A DNA stretch of 64,000 nucleotides from Amycolatopsis jiangsuensis (GCF_014204865.1 NZ_JACHMG010000001.1:5358501-5422500); one strand, 5' to 3'; shown: positions 55,046 through 63,244, counted from the first letter of the stretch. Notes: generated by a model not told the origin, from the letters alone. Made by a program: numbers and translations.

Positions 55046-56511
55046 GACCGGCCGCTCAGCTCGTAGTCACTCGGCTCGACGCGGCGGGTCTCCAGCCAGT
55101 ACCGCCAGGTGAAGCCCGGCCAGATGGTGCGGTTCACGCCCTTGGCGTCGAGGTACCAGCTCGTGCAGCCGCCCTGGGTCCACACGCCCTTGACCAGCTT
55201 GCGCTGGATCTCGTCCTGGAACTTCTCCTGCACCGACTCGCGGACGTCGAGTGCCGCGGCACCGCGGGATTCGGCCAGCCGGATCGCGTCGACCACGTAA
55301 CGGGCCTGCGATTCGATCATGAACACCACCGAGTTGTGTCCCAGCGCGGTGTTCGGTCCCAGCAGGAAGAACAGGTTCGGGAAACCGGAAACGGTGATCC
55401 CCTTGTGCGTCTGCACGCCTTCGGTGGCCCAGGACTTCGCCAGATCGCGACCGTCGACGCCGGTGATGTCGAGGTACTCCAGCGCGTCGGTCACCTTGAA
55501 CCCGGTGCCGTAGACGATCGCGTCGACCTCGTGCTCCACGCCGGCGCCGTCGACCACGCTGTGCGCGCGGACCTCGGCGACGCCGTCGGTGATCACGTCC
55601 ACGTTCGGCCGGTCGAGTGCCGGGTAGTAATCGTTGGACAGCAGCACCCGCTTGCAGCCCATCGTGTAGCCGGGCGTGACCTTGCGGCGCAGCGCGGGAT
55701 CCTTGATGCCCTTGTCGATGTGCCGGCGCGCGATCACCTGGGCGGCCCGCATGAGCCGCGGATGGCCGTTGAAGCCGATCGCGCGGGCTTCCAGTGACCA
55801 GTACAGCGCGGTGCGGTACAGCCGCTGTGCGCCCGGCACCAGCCGGAACAGCCGTTTGGCCCAGCCCGGCATGGCGTGGTCGGGTTTGGGCATGAGCCAC
55901 GGCGGCGTGCGCTGGAACAGTTTCAGCTCGGCGACTTCCGGGGCGATCTGCGGGACGAACTGGACGGCGCTCGCCCCGGTGCCGACCACCGCGACCTTCT
56001 TGCCCCGCAGGTCGAACTCGTGGTTCCACTGCGCGGAGTGCCAGGTCTGACCCTGGAACTCGGCGATTCCGGGCAGCCGCGGGATCTGCGGGATGTGCAG
56101 CCCGCCGACGCCGGCGACCAGGAACTGCGCGGAGAACTCCGGCCCGCCCTTGGTCTCGACGGTCCAGCGGCGGGCCTTGGCGTCCCAGTGTGCACCGGTG
56201 ATCTCCACGCCGAACCGGATCCGGTCCCGCAGCCGGTAGGAGTCGGCGACCCCCTTGAGGTACTCGAAGATCTCCGGCTGCGGGGAGAACGACCGGCTCC
56301 AGTCCGGGTTCTGCGCGTAGGAGAACGAGTACATGTGGGACTGCACGTCGCAGGCGCAGCCGGGATACGAGTTGTCCCGCCAGGTTCCGCCGACCTCGTC
56401 GGCCTTCTCCAGGATCACGTAATCCCGGATGCCCGCCTTCTCGAGCTGGATCGCCTGGCCTAGCCCGGAAAACCCGGTGCCCACGATCACGACCCTGAAC
56501 TGCTCGGTCAT
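55042..56511 (-). CDS. Flavin-containing monooxygenase, Baeyer-Villiger type
   Basis: 489 residues. First Rossmann motif VIVGTGFSGLGQAIQLEKAG, the Baeyer-Villiger fingerprint FQGQTWHSAQW (FxGxxxHxxxW), and a second Rossmann motif VAVVGTGASAVQFVPQIA. These enzymes use FAD and NADPH to insert oxygen into ketones or oxidise sulfides; EthA and MymA are relatives. It is the first gene of a coupled operon with the diiron-like protein and the reductase. A pair of overlapping inverted repeats lies upstream. Confidence 0.94.
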   Translation of the reverse strand: MTEQFRVVIVGTGFSGLGQAIQLEKAGIRDYVILEKADEVGGTWRDNSYPGCACDVQSHMYSFSYAQNPDWSRSFSPQPEIFEYLKGVADSYRLRDRIRFGVEITGAHWDAKARRWTVETKGGPEFSAQFLVAGVGGLHIPQIPRLPGIAEFQGQTWHSAQWNHEFDLRGKKVAVVGTGASAVQFVPQIAPEVAELKLFQRTPPWLMPKPDHAMPGWAKRLFRLVPGAQRLYRTALYWSLEARAIGFNGHPRLMRAAQVIARRHIDKGIKDPALRRKVTPGYTMGCKRVLLSNDYYPALDRPNVDVITDGVAEVRAHSVVDGAGVEHEVDAIVYGTGFKVTDALEYLDITGVDGRDLAKSWATEGVQTHKGITVSGFPNLFFLLGPNTALGHNSVVFMIESQARYVVDAIRLAESRGAAALDVRESVQEKFQDEIQRKLVKGVWTQGGCTSWYLDAKGVNRTIWPGFTWRYWLETRRVEPSDYELSGRS

Positions 56512-56552
56512 CTCCTCGGCCTCCGCTGCACTGGGGGTCTGGCGCAGATGAC

Positions 56553-56574
56553 GTTACCTCAAGTAACAGTTACT
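56553..56574. promoter_or_regulatory. Overlapping inverted repeats in the monooxygenase promoter
   Basis: GTTAC-CTCAA-GTAAC (56553-56567) overlaps the perfect palindrome AGTAAC-A-GTTACT (56562-56574). They share the GTAAC half-site, giving three half-sites in a row. The location, 41 bp upstream of the monooxygenase start, suits a TetR-type operator; no tetR gene is adjacent. Confidence 0.55.
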
Positions 56575-56593
56575 GGGAAGTACTCCCTACTGA

Positions 56594-57067
56594 TCAGTAG
56601 ACCCCGGCCAGCTTGCGGTGGTCCCAGCTGGCGATCTTGGTCGGGCGCATGATCAGCCCCACCCGTTTCGGGGCCTGACCTGCGATGAAGGCCTGCAGCT
56701 CCGCCGGCGCCGGATCGTCCGGGGCGGCACCGGCGTACCGCTGCATGAGGGCGATTCCCATCCGTGTGACCTGCTCGGTGTCCTCGACGAACTCGACGGC
56801 TGCCTCGAACGAGACACCGCGCAGCTGCTCGTAGGAGTCGCCGCTCTCGATCAGCACGGTCGCCTCCGGGAGCCGGCGCAGGTTCTTGGCCTTCTGCGAG
56901 CTGCCGTAGGTCCACGTCGCGACGCCGCCCTCGTGCGGGTAGTACCAGAGCGGCGCCAGATGCGGCCGGTTGTCCGGGCCGATCGAGGCAACGTTGATCA
57001 CCTTCTGTGCCGCGAAAAAGGCCTGCACCTCGTCCGGCGTCATCCGGATCTGGTCGCGACGGGACAT
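56594..57067 (-). CDS. Pyridoxamine 5'-phosphate oxidase-like (PPOX split-barrel) protein
   Basis: 157 residues from the ATG at 57067, with AAGGAG upstream. Split-barrel core: INVASIGPDNRPHLAPLWYYPHEGGVATWTYGSSQKAKNL. It probably binds FMN or F420; whether it is an oxidase, reductase or heme-type protein is not clear. It is 10 bp downstream of an SDR gene, so these two form one transcript that runs toward the monooxygenase promoter. Confidence 0.85.
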   Translation of the reverse strand: MSRRDQIRMTPDEVQAFFAAQKVINVASIGPDNRPHLAPLWYYPHEGGVATWTYGSSQKAKNLRRLPEATVLIESGDSYEQLRGVSFEAAVEFVEDTEQVTRMGIALMQRYAGAAPDDPAPAELQAFIAGQAPKRVGLIMRPTKIASWDHRKLAGVY

Positions 57068-57077
57068 GCGTGCTCCT

Positions 57078-57977
57078 TCAGTCCTGCTTCGTGGCGGCGC
57101 GCCCGCCGTGGCCGGTGACCGCGGACTCGAACGCACCGCGTTCCTCGATGTCCTTCAGTGCGGCCCGGTCCGCCGACGGCACCCGCGACCGCGAGCCGAA
57201 CTCGATGATCGGCGGCAGGAACGCGCGCAGCAGCTTCAGCCCGCCCACCCAGCGTGGCACGTGGATCGTCCGGGCGCGCTTGAGCACGCCGGCTTCGAGA
57301 TCGTCGAGCGCCACCTGCACCGGGTAGGTCTTGCCGATCAGGCCCGGCATCGACGCGCGGAGCTTGCCGAAGACGGGGTGCGCGTCGGCGCTTTCGACCA
57401 GATCGGTGCGGATCCACGTGGGGTGCGCGACGCCGACCTTGACGCCGAGGTGTGCGACCTCCGCGCGGAGGCTGTTGGAGAACGCCTCGACGCCCGCCTT
57501 GGCCGCGGCGTAGTTCGCCATCCCGGGCGCGTGCGTGATCGCTGCCAGCGACGAGATCGCCAGCAGGTAGCCGCGGCGTTCGATCACGTGCGGCAGCGTG
57601 ACGCGGAACGTGCGCCAGACGCCGAGCAGGTCGACCTCGAGCACCTTCTCGAACGCTGCGCGGTCCACCGAGCGCACGAAGCCTGCGGTGGCGATGCCTG
57701 CGTTGGCGATCACGATGTCGATGCCGCCGAAGTGCTCGACGACGCCCGCCGTGGCCGCTTCGAGGGCGTCCCAGCTGGTGACGTCGGCCTCCCAGGAGTG
57801 CGCGTCCGGGCCGATCCGCTTCGCCACCTTCTCCTGCTCCGCGGCCTCGAGGCCGACCAGCGCGACCTTGGCGCCGCGGGCCGCGAGGCGTTCGGCGAGC
57901 CCGGCACCGAGGCCACGGGCGGCTCCGGTGATCAGCACGACCTTGCCTTCGACCGAAGTGTTTCGGAGCAGTGCCAC
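57078..57977 (-). CDS. Short-chain dehydrogenase/reductase
   Basis: 299 residues from the GTG at 57977 behind GAGGAGG. The motifs are TGAARGLG, NAGIATAGF, SSLAAI with the catalytic Ser, and YAAAK. The extended C-terminus (LLRAFLPPIIEFGSRSRV) suggests membrane contact and a lipid substrate, as in SadH-type enzymes of mycobacterial mymA-like operons. It pairs with the PPOX gene downstream. Confidence 0.9.
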   Translation of the reverse strand: MALLRNTSVEGKVVLITGAARGLGAGLAERLAARGAKVALVGLEAAEQEKVAKRIGPDAHSWEADVTSWDALEAATAGVVEHFGGIDIVIANAGIATAGFVRSVDRAAFEKVLEVDLLGVWRTFRVTLPHVIERRGYLLAISSLAAITHAPGMANYAAAKAGVEAFSNSLRAEVAHLGVKVGVAHPTWIRTDLVESADAHPVFGKLRASMPGLIGKTYPVQVALDDLEAGVLKRARTIHVPRWVGGLKLLRAFLPPIIEFGSRSRVPSADRAALKDIEERGAFESAVTGHGGRAATKQD

Positions 57978-58043
57978 AGTGCCCTCCTCAGCGTCTTTTC
58001 GCCTGTGAAGGGGGACGGTACCGCAACCTACCCCGAGTAAGCT

Positions 58044-58057
58044 ACTTATCGGTAAGT
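58044..58057. promoter_or_regulatory. Inverted repeat between divergent SDR and MDMPI genes
   Basis: ACTTA and TAAGT are arranged around TCGG in the 102-bp space between the leftward SDR and the rightward maleylpyruvate-isomerase-like gene. A related AGTAAGCTACTTA-like sequence overlaps it on the left. It could serve both promoters. Confidence 0.4.
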
Positions 58058-58079
58058 TCCCTCGTGCCAGGATGCCGGC

Positions 58080-58715
58080 ATGAACGACGTACTCGACGAG
58101 GCTTTTCTCGACGGCGCCACGGCGTGCTCGGCACTCCTGCGTTCCGACGCGCTGCGTCAGAACTGGGACCGTCCCAGCGCGCTGCCCGAGATGTCCGTGG
58201 GCGCACTGGCCTGTCACCTCGCCCGGCAAGTGAGCCGTGCCGCGGAACTGCTTACGGAGTCTTCGGAACTGCCGCCGCTGGACTCGGCCGCCGAGCACTA
58301 CGCCCGGGCGGCCTGGGTCACGGCCGAGTCGCCGGACGACCCCGCCAACGACCGCACCACCGACGACGCCGAGGCAGCCCGCGGCTTCGACTGGATGGTG
58401 CAGCGTTTCGACGCCGATTTCGCGGACGTCGCGGATCGGCTGCGTTCCGGTGTGGCGGCCGAGGCCGTGGGCATCCCGTGGCAGGGCTGGTCCTTGCGAC
58501 GCAAGGATTTCCTGCACACCCGGCTGTTGGAGATCGTCGTGCACACGACCGACCTCGCGGCGAGCATCGAGCTGCCGGCACCGCAGTTCCCGGACACGGC
58601 GTTCCTGCCGGTGCTGGACCTCCTGACGCGGCTGGCCGTCCGCCGGCGCGGTCAGGCGGCCGTCATCGGCACCCTGACCCGCCGCGAACGTACTCGGACC
58701 ATCAGTGCTTTCTAG
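58080..58715 (+). CDS. Maleylpyruvate-isomerase-family (mycothiol-dependent/DinB-fold) protein
   Basis: 211 residues. The DinB-like helical bundle shows MSVGALACHLARQV, then WQGWSLRRKDFLHTRLLEIVVHTTDLAAS with metal-type His residues, and TRLAVRRRGQAAVIGTLTRRER. Members of the MDMPI family use mycothiol or have unknown roles. The pattern of His residues (H47-like, H145-like, H154-like) fits a metal site. Its end overlaps the convergent aldo/keto reductase by 4 bp. Confidence 0.8.
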   Translation: MNDVLDEAFLDGATACSALLRSDALRQNWDRPSALPEMSVGALACHLARQVSRAAELLTESSELPPLDSAAEHYARAAWVTAESPDDPANDRTTDDAEAARGFDWMVQRFDADFADVADRLRSGVAAEAVGIPWQGWSLRRKDFLHTRLLEIVVHTTDLAASIELPAPQFPDTAFLPVLDLLTRLAVRRRGQAAVIGTLTRRERTRTISAF

Positions 58716-59626
58716 CTCGAGGCGGCGCTGAGGACGCCGACCTCCTCCTCGGTCAGCTCCAGGGTGGCCGACGCGACGAGGTCGGCGAGCTGCTCCACCG
58801 TGCGGGCGCTGGCGATCGGGGCGGCCACGGTCGGCTGTGCACGGAGCCAGGCCAGTGCCACGCTGGCGACCGAAGCGCCGTGTGCCGCGGCCACCCCGTC
58901 GAGCGCGGCCAGCACGCGTTCACCGCGTTCGTCGAGATAGGCGAGTGCGCGCGGGGCCCGCGGGGAGTCACCCGGCTCGTCCTTCGCCCGGTACTTCCCG
59001 GTCAGGAATCCCATTGCCAGCGCGAAATACGGGAGCGTCGCCAGGCCTTCGCGGGCGACGAACGGGCCGAGTTCGGTCTCGTAGTCCCGCTCCACGAGGT
59101 TGTAGTGCGGCTGCAGGGCGGCGTAGCGGGCGAGCCCGGCACTGTCCGAAACGGACAGTGCTTCGGCGAGGCGGGTGGCCGAGTAGTTCGACGCCGCGAT
59201 GTAGCGGACCTTGCCCGCACGCACGAGCCCGTCGAACGCGGTGAGGGTTTCCTCCAGCGGCGTGTCCGGGTCGTCCCGGTGCGCGTAGTAGAGGTCGATG
59301 TGGTCGGTGCGCAACCGGCGCAGGGAATCCTCGGCGGCGGCCACGATGTTCGCGCCCGCCAGCCCCTTCCGCTGCTCCCACGCGCCGACCTTGGTGGCGA
59401 TCACCATGTCGTCCCGGCGGCCGCGCCGGGCCAGCCAGTCGCCGATGATCGTCTCCGAACCGCCATCCCCGCCGTAGGCGTCAGCGGTGTCCAGGAAGTT
59501 GCCGCCCGCTGAAGAGTAGGCGTCGAGCACGGCGAAGGACGCCGGCTCGTCGGCGGTGAATCCGAAGACGTTGCAGCCCAGGTTCAGGCCGAACACGTCG
59601 AGGTCGGTGCTGCCCAGTTTCGTCAT
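58712..59626 (-). CDS. Aldo/keto reductase
   Basis: 304 residues from the ATG at 59626. The catalytic tetrad can be placed: Asp in DTADAYG, the following Tyr, Lys in IATKVGAW, and His in LYYAHRDD. A TIM-barrel end with LAWLRAQPTVAAPIASART binds NADPH. It reduces aldehydes or ketones; the substrate is unknown. Divergent from the F420-type oxidoreductase. Confidence 0.92.
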   Translation of the reverse strand: MTKLGSTDLDVFGLNLGCNVFGFTADEPASFAVLDAYSSAGGNFLDTADAYGGDGGSETIIGDWLARRGRRDDMVIATKVGAWEQRKGLAGANIVAAAEDSLRRLRTDHIDLYYAHRDDPDTPLEETLTAFDGLVRAGKVRYIAASNYSATRLAEALSVSDSAGLARYAALQPHYNLVERDYETELGPFVAREGLATLPYFALAMGFLTGKYRAKDEPGDSPRAPRALAYLDERGERVLAALDGVAAAHGASVASVALAWLRAQPTVAAPIASARTVEQLADLVASATLELTEEEVGVLSAASS

Positions 59627-59678
59627 ACCGAAACGGTAGTCCCGCGGCGGGACGAAATTCGCCGTAGCGTGCGTTCGC

Positions 59679-60506
59679 ATGGGCATGACTATCGAACTGG
59701 GCAGGGTCGGCATCTTCCGTGTCGCGACGCAGGCGGACGGCGCGCTCGCCGCCGAGGTGGAGAAACTCGGGTACGGCGCGCTCTGGCTGGGCGGTTCGCC
59801 GGGTGGGGACCTGGCGATCGTCGAGCAGCTGCTGGACGCCACCGAACGGCTCGTCGTCGCCACCGGCATCGTGAACATCTGGGCCGACGCGCCGGACGGC
59901 ATCGCGCGGGCCTTCCACCGCATCAACGAGAAGCACCCGGACCGGTTCCTGCTCGGGATCGGCGCCGGGCATCCCGAGGCCACCCAGGAGTACAAGAAGC
60001 CCTACGCCGCGCTCGTCGAGTACCTGGACGCGCTGGACGCCGCCGGGGTGTCCAAGCAGTCGCGCGTGCTCGCCGCACTCGGCCCGAAGGTGCTGAAGCT
60101 CTCCGGGGACCGCACCGCGGGCGCGCACCCGTACCTGGTCACGCCGGAGCACACCCGTTCCGCGCGCGAGATCCTCGGCGACGGTCCGCTGCTCGCGCCG
60201 GAGCAGAAGGTCGTGCTGGACACCGACGTGGAACGCGCGCGGACCACCGGTCGCGGCGGCGCCTCGTTCTACCTCCAGCTGTCGAACTACGTGGCCAACC
60301 TGCGCAAACTCGGTTTCGCCGACGAGGACCTCGCCGGCGAGGGTAGTGACCGCCTGATCGACGCGCTCGCCCTGCACGGCGAAGCGAGCACGATCGCCGA
60401 CGGCCTGCGCGCGCATCTGGACGCCGGCGCCGACCACGTGATCGTCCAGGCGCTGGGCGACGATCCGTTCCCGGCATACCGGGCGTTGGCGGCCGAGCTG
60501 CTCTGA
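59679..60506 (+). CDS. LLM-class (F420-dependent type) oxidoreductase
   Basis: 275 residues; ATG codons at 59679 and 59685. It belongs to the luciferase-like monooxygenase barrel: GYGALWLGGSPGGDLAIVEQLL, RLVVATGIVNIWADAP, HPDRFLLGIGAGHPE and ADHVIVQALG. This subgroup in actinobacteria is usually F420-dependent and reduces or oxidises small organic substrates. Divergent from the aldo/keto reductase. A hairpin follows the stop. Confidence 0.88.
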   Translation: MGMTIELGRVGIFRVATQADGALAAEVEKLGYGALWLGGSPGGDLAIVEQLLDATERLVVATGIVNIWADAPDGIARAFHRINEKHPDRFLLGIGAGHPEATQEYKKPYAALVEYLDALDAAGVSKQSRVLAALGPKVLKLSGDRTAGAHPYLVTPEHTRSAREILGDGPLLAPEQKVVLDTDVERARTTGRGGASFYLQLSNYVANLRKLGFADEDLAGEGSDRLIDALALHGEASTIADGLRAHLDAGADHVIVQALGDDPFPAYRALAAELL

Positions 60507-60533
60507 ATCGGTCCAGCTATAGTGGACGGTTAT

Positions 60534-60566
60534 GAGGTGGACCGGCCCGCGCGGCCGGTCCACCTC
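60534..60566. terminator. Very stable hairpin between LLM gene and fba (terminator or fba leader)
   Basis: GAGGTGGACCGGCC and GGCCGGTCCACCTC pair perfectly over 14 bp around CGCGC. It is 27 bp after the LLM stop and 43 bp before the fba ATG. TATAGT (60518-60523) just before it could be the fba -10, which would put the hairpin at the very start of the fba leader. Confidence 0.7.
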
Positions 60567-60609
60567 GTACGATGCCGCTGTAGCAGCCAGTCGTCTCGAG
60601 GAGGAAACG

Positions 60610-61641
60610 ATGCCCATCGCCACCCCCGAGGTCTATGCGGAGATGCTCGACCGGGCGAAGAAGAACGAGTTCGCCTTCCCGGCCATCAACGTGACCTCGT
60701 CGGAAACCGTGAACGCCGCGATCCGCGGGTTCGCCGAGGCGGAGAGCGACGGGATCATCCAGTTCTCCACCGGCGGCTCGGAGTTCGCCTCCGGGCAGAA
60801 GGTGAAGGACATGGTGGTCGGCGCGTCGGCGCTGGCCGAGTTCGCGCAGGTCGTGGCGGCGAAGTACGACGTCAACGTGGCGCTGCACACCGACCACTGC
60901 CCGAAAGACAAGCTGGACGGTTTCGTCCGGCCGCTGCTGGAGATCTCCGCGGAGCGGGTCAAGGCCGGGAAGAACCCGCTGTTCCAGTCGCACATGTGGG
61001 ACGGCTCGGCGATCGACCTGGACGAGAACCTGAAGATCGCCCAGGAGCTGCTGGGCAAGGCGGCCGCCGCGAAGATCGTCCTCGAGGTCGAGATCGGTGT
61101 GGTCGGCGGCGAGGAGGACGGCGTCGCCAACGACATCAACGAGAAGCTCTACACCGCCGAGGGCGACTTCGTGAAGACGGTCGACGTGCTGGGCTCCGGT
61201 GACCAGGGCCGGTACCTGCTGGCCGCGACGTTCGGCAACGTGCACGGCGTGTACAAGCCGGGCAACGTCCAGCTGCGCCCGGACGTGCTCAAGCGCGGCC
61301 AGGAGGTCGTGTCGGAGAAGCTGGGCCTTCCGTCCGGCTCGAAGCCGTTCGAGCTGGTCTTCCACGGCGGCTCGGGCTCGCTGCCGGAGGAAATCCGCGA
61401 GGCGGTGTCCTACGGCGTGGTGAAGATGAACGTCGACACCGACACGCAGTACGCCTTCACCCGCCCGGTGGCCGACCACTTCTTCAAGAACTACGACGGC
61501 GTCCTGAAGATCGACGGCGAAGTGGGCAACAAGAAGGTCTACGACCCGCGCAGCTACCTGAAGGCCGCCGAAACCGGCATGGCGGCCCGCGTGGTGGAGG
61601 CGACGCAGGCCCTGGGCTCGGCGGGCAACAAGCTCCGCTGA
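60610..61641 (+). CDS. fba: Fructose-bisphosphate aldolase, class II
   Basis: 343 residues from the ATG at 60610 (ribosome site GAGGAGGAAA). Zinc ligands and signatures are VALHTDHCPKDKL, VLEVEIGVVGGEEDG, TFGNVHGVY and LVFHGGSGS, and VKMNVDTDTQYAF near the C-terminus. It cleaves fructose-1,6-bisphosphate to two triose phosphates in glycolysis and acts in reverse in gluconeogenesis. Strong hairpins lie upstream and downstream. Confidence 0.98.
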   Translation: MPIATPEVYAEMLDRAKKNEFAFPAINVTSSETVNAAIRGFAEAESDGIIQFSTGGSEFASGQKVKDMVVGASALAEFAQVVAAKYDVNVALHTDHCPKDKLDGFVRPLLEISAERVKAGKNPLFQSHMWDGSAIDLDENLKIAQELLGKAAAAKIVLEVEIGVVGGEEDGVANDINEKLYTAEGDFVKTVDVLGSGDQGRYLLAATFGNVHGVYKPGNVQLRPDVLKRGQEVVSEKLGLPSGSKPFELVFHGGSGSLPEEIREAVSYGVVKMNVDTDTQYAFTRPVADHFFKNYDGVLKIDGEVGNKKVYDPRSYLKAAETGMAARVVEATQALGSAGNKLR

Positions 61642-61654
61642 CCCGTTGTCCCGC

Positions 61655-61689
61655 AACGGCTCCTCCCCGGATTCCGGGGAGGAGCCGTT
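61655..61689. terminator. Strong hairpin terminator after fba
   Basis: AACGGCTCCTCCCCGG pairs perfectly with CCGGGGAGGAGCCGTT around ATT, then TTCGT. It lies 13 bp past the fba stop. The rest of the 181-bp gap to the PIN gene shows nothing else. Confidence 0.92.
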
Positions 61690-61822
61690 TCGTCTCTGGT
61701 GGGCATGCGCCGATCGACGCTCGTGCCGTGGTTTCCGCGCACCTCGTGTGGGCCCCCGGGGCTGTTGTGGGACATGGCCCTGCGAAAGCTCGTCCGGAAC
61801 CGTCGCGGCGAGATGCCAGTGA

Positions 61823-62236
61823 TCAGAGTGCGACCACGTCGACCATGCTTTCCAGACCGGCGAAATCCGCCGCGTTGCGGGTGTAGAGCGGCAATTCGTG
61901 CACGGACGCGATGGCAGCGATCATCAGGTCCAGCCGGTGTGACCGGGGATCCCGCCGACGGCCGACGGTGAGAGCCACCAGGCTGCCGTAGCGAGCCGCC
62001 GCGTCGTTGTCGAACGGAAGCGTCGGCGCGAAATCCACCATGGCCGCACCGGTCTGCTCGGTGCGCGCCGCCCGGGCGACTGGATCTTTCGCCATGGCCA
62101 CACCCTGGTGCAGTTCGGCCATCGTGACCGAGGTCAGCTCGGGATGACGGGGCAGGGTTTCCGGATCGAGCAGGGCCAGGTCGAGATACGCGCAGGTGTC
62201 GAGCACTCCTCGTTCGGCACGTTCAGCCACGCTCAC
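61823..62236 (-). CDS. PIN-domain toxin (VapC-like)
   Basis: 137 residues from the GTG at 62236, overlapping the antitoxin end. PIN acidic residues: Asp in [11 protein letters not shown], Glu in [11 protein letters not shown], Asp in [11 protein letters not shown], and Asp in [11 protein letters not shown]. VapC toxins are ribonucleases that cleave tRNA or rRNA; the antitoxin blocks the active site. Translation coupling with the upstream antitoxin gene is typical. Confidence 0.88.
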   Translation of the reverse strand: MSVAERAERGVLDTCAYLDLALLDPETLPRHPELTSVTMAELHQGVAMAKDPVARAARTEQTGAAMVDFAPTLPFDNDAAARYGSLVALTVGRRRDPRSHRLDLMIAAIASVHELPLYTRNAADFAGLESMVDVVAL

Positions 62237-62498
62237 GCGTCCACGGGTCGTCTTCACCGGCGTGTTCCGCACCGAAGAGCTCGAGGCTTTCCCGTCGCAG
62301 CTCGCCCGGATCGACCCGGGGCAGCCGCCGGTGCCGGGCCACCAGTTCCTCGGCCGACAGCCGACGCGCCCGGGGAACCGGCCGGAGCTCCGCGACCTCC
62401 ACCCCGTTGCGGGTCACGTGAAAGGTCGCACCTTCCGCCACCGCGTCCATCACCGAAGCGGAGTTGTTCCGGAATTCACGCTGGCTGATGACGTTCAC
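62223..62498 (-). CDS. Phd/YefM-family antitoxin
   Basis: 91 residues from a GTG. The N-terminus [29 protein letters not shown] has the YefM/Phd beta-alpha fold that binds DNA and folds as a dimer; the C-terminal part ([19 protein letters not shown]) would wrap the toxin. It is likely the autorepressor of the pair. Pairing a Phd-type antitoxin with a PIN toxin is common in actinobacteria. Confidence 0.88.
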   Translation of the reverse strand: MNVISQREFRNNSASVMDAVAEGATFHVTRNGVEVAELRPVPRARRLSAEELVARHRRLPRVDPGELRRESLELFGAEHAGEDDPWTRERG

Positions 62499-62629
62499 CC
62501 GCCCAGTGTAGCCCTACGAGACACACGGTGCTACAGCCTTCTGAGACGAGTCGGGCAGGCCGTACCGATCTCACACCTCCGGGTGACGGAGTTGCCCGTG
62601 GTGGCCGGTTCCGGGCAGGGTGTCGGGCC

Positions 62630-62716
62630 ATGTTGCCGAAACGGGTCGTCGCCGCCGTGGTCATCGCCGCTCTCGTGTTGGCCGGCGGGGGCGTGCTCAC
62701 CAGCCTGTTCCTCTGA
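62630..62716 (+). CDS. Putative 28-residue single-helix membrane peptide
   Basis: ATG at 62630 opens a 28-codon frame (MLPKRVVAAVVIAALVLAGG...) with two basic residues followed by a membrane helix. No strong ribosome site is seen. It ends 28 bp before the DUF3151 gene, so it could be a leader or small membrane protein. Too short for a firm call. Confidence 0.35.
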   Translation: MLPKRVVAAVVIAALVLAGGGVLTSLFL

Positions 62717-62744
62717 CCGCGCGGGACGTGGGCAGAATGGCGGC

Positions 62745-63155
62745 ATGACGCACAACCTGCTGGGCCCCGACCCGACGCTGCTGCCCGAGCACACCGCCGC
62801 ACAGGCCGCACTGGACGCGGGCACCGACCCGTCGGCCGTCGCGGCCGAGAATCCGGAGTTCAGCGCGGCCTGGGCCACGCTCGCCGAGCGCGCGTTGTCC
62901 GATGGTGACACCGTCACCGCGTATGCCTACGCCCGTACCGGCTACCACCGCGGTCTCGACCAGTTGCGCCGCGCGGGCTGGAAGGGCTTCGGCCCGGTGC
63001 CCTGGGAGCACCGTCCGAACCAGGGTTTCCTCCGTGCCCTCGCCGCACTCGGCATCGCGGCCGGCCGGATCGGCGAGACCGAGGAACACGAGCGCTGCAG
63101 GACGTTCCTCGCCGAGTCCGACCCGGCCGCGGCGGAGGCGACCGGCCTGAAGTGA
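62745..63155 (+). CDS. DUF3151 family protein
   Basis: 136 residues. It begins MTHNLLGPDPTLLPEH and includes ARTGYHRGLDQLRRAGWKGFGPVPWEHRPNQGFLRAL, the family signature, with a conserved Trp-Lys-Gly and Pro-W-E-H. Function unknown; widespread in actinobacteria near fba (Rv0360c-like). A near-perfect GC hairpin follows. Confidence 0.88.
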   Translation: MTHNLLGPDPTLLPEHTAAQAALDAGTDPSAVAAENPEFSAAWATLAERALSDGDTVTAYAYARTGYHRGLDQLRRAGWKGFGPVPWEHRPNQGFLRALAALGIAAGRIGETEEHERCRTFLAESDPAAAEATGLK

Positions 63156-63158
63156 GCC

Positions 63159-63187
63159 GGTGCCGGGGCCCGCGCGGCCCCGGCACC
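63159..63187. terminator. GC hairpin after the DUF3151 gene
   Basis: GGTGCCGGGGCC and GGCCCGGCACC pair with one bulged G around CGCGC, 4 bp past the stop. It separates this gene from the HTH regulator. Confidence 0.7.
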
Positions 63188-63244
63188 CCACCATCGGGTG
63201 ATCACCGGGGTGTTTACCGGTGCTGACACCTATATCTGTGCCGC

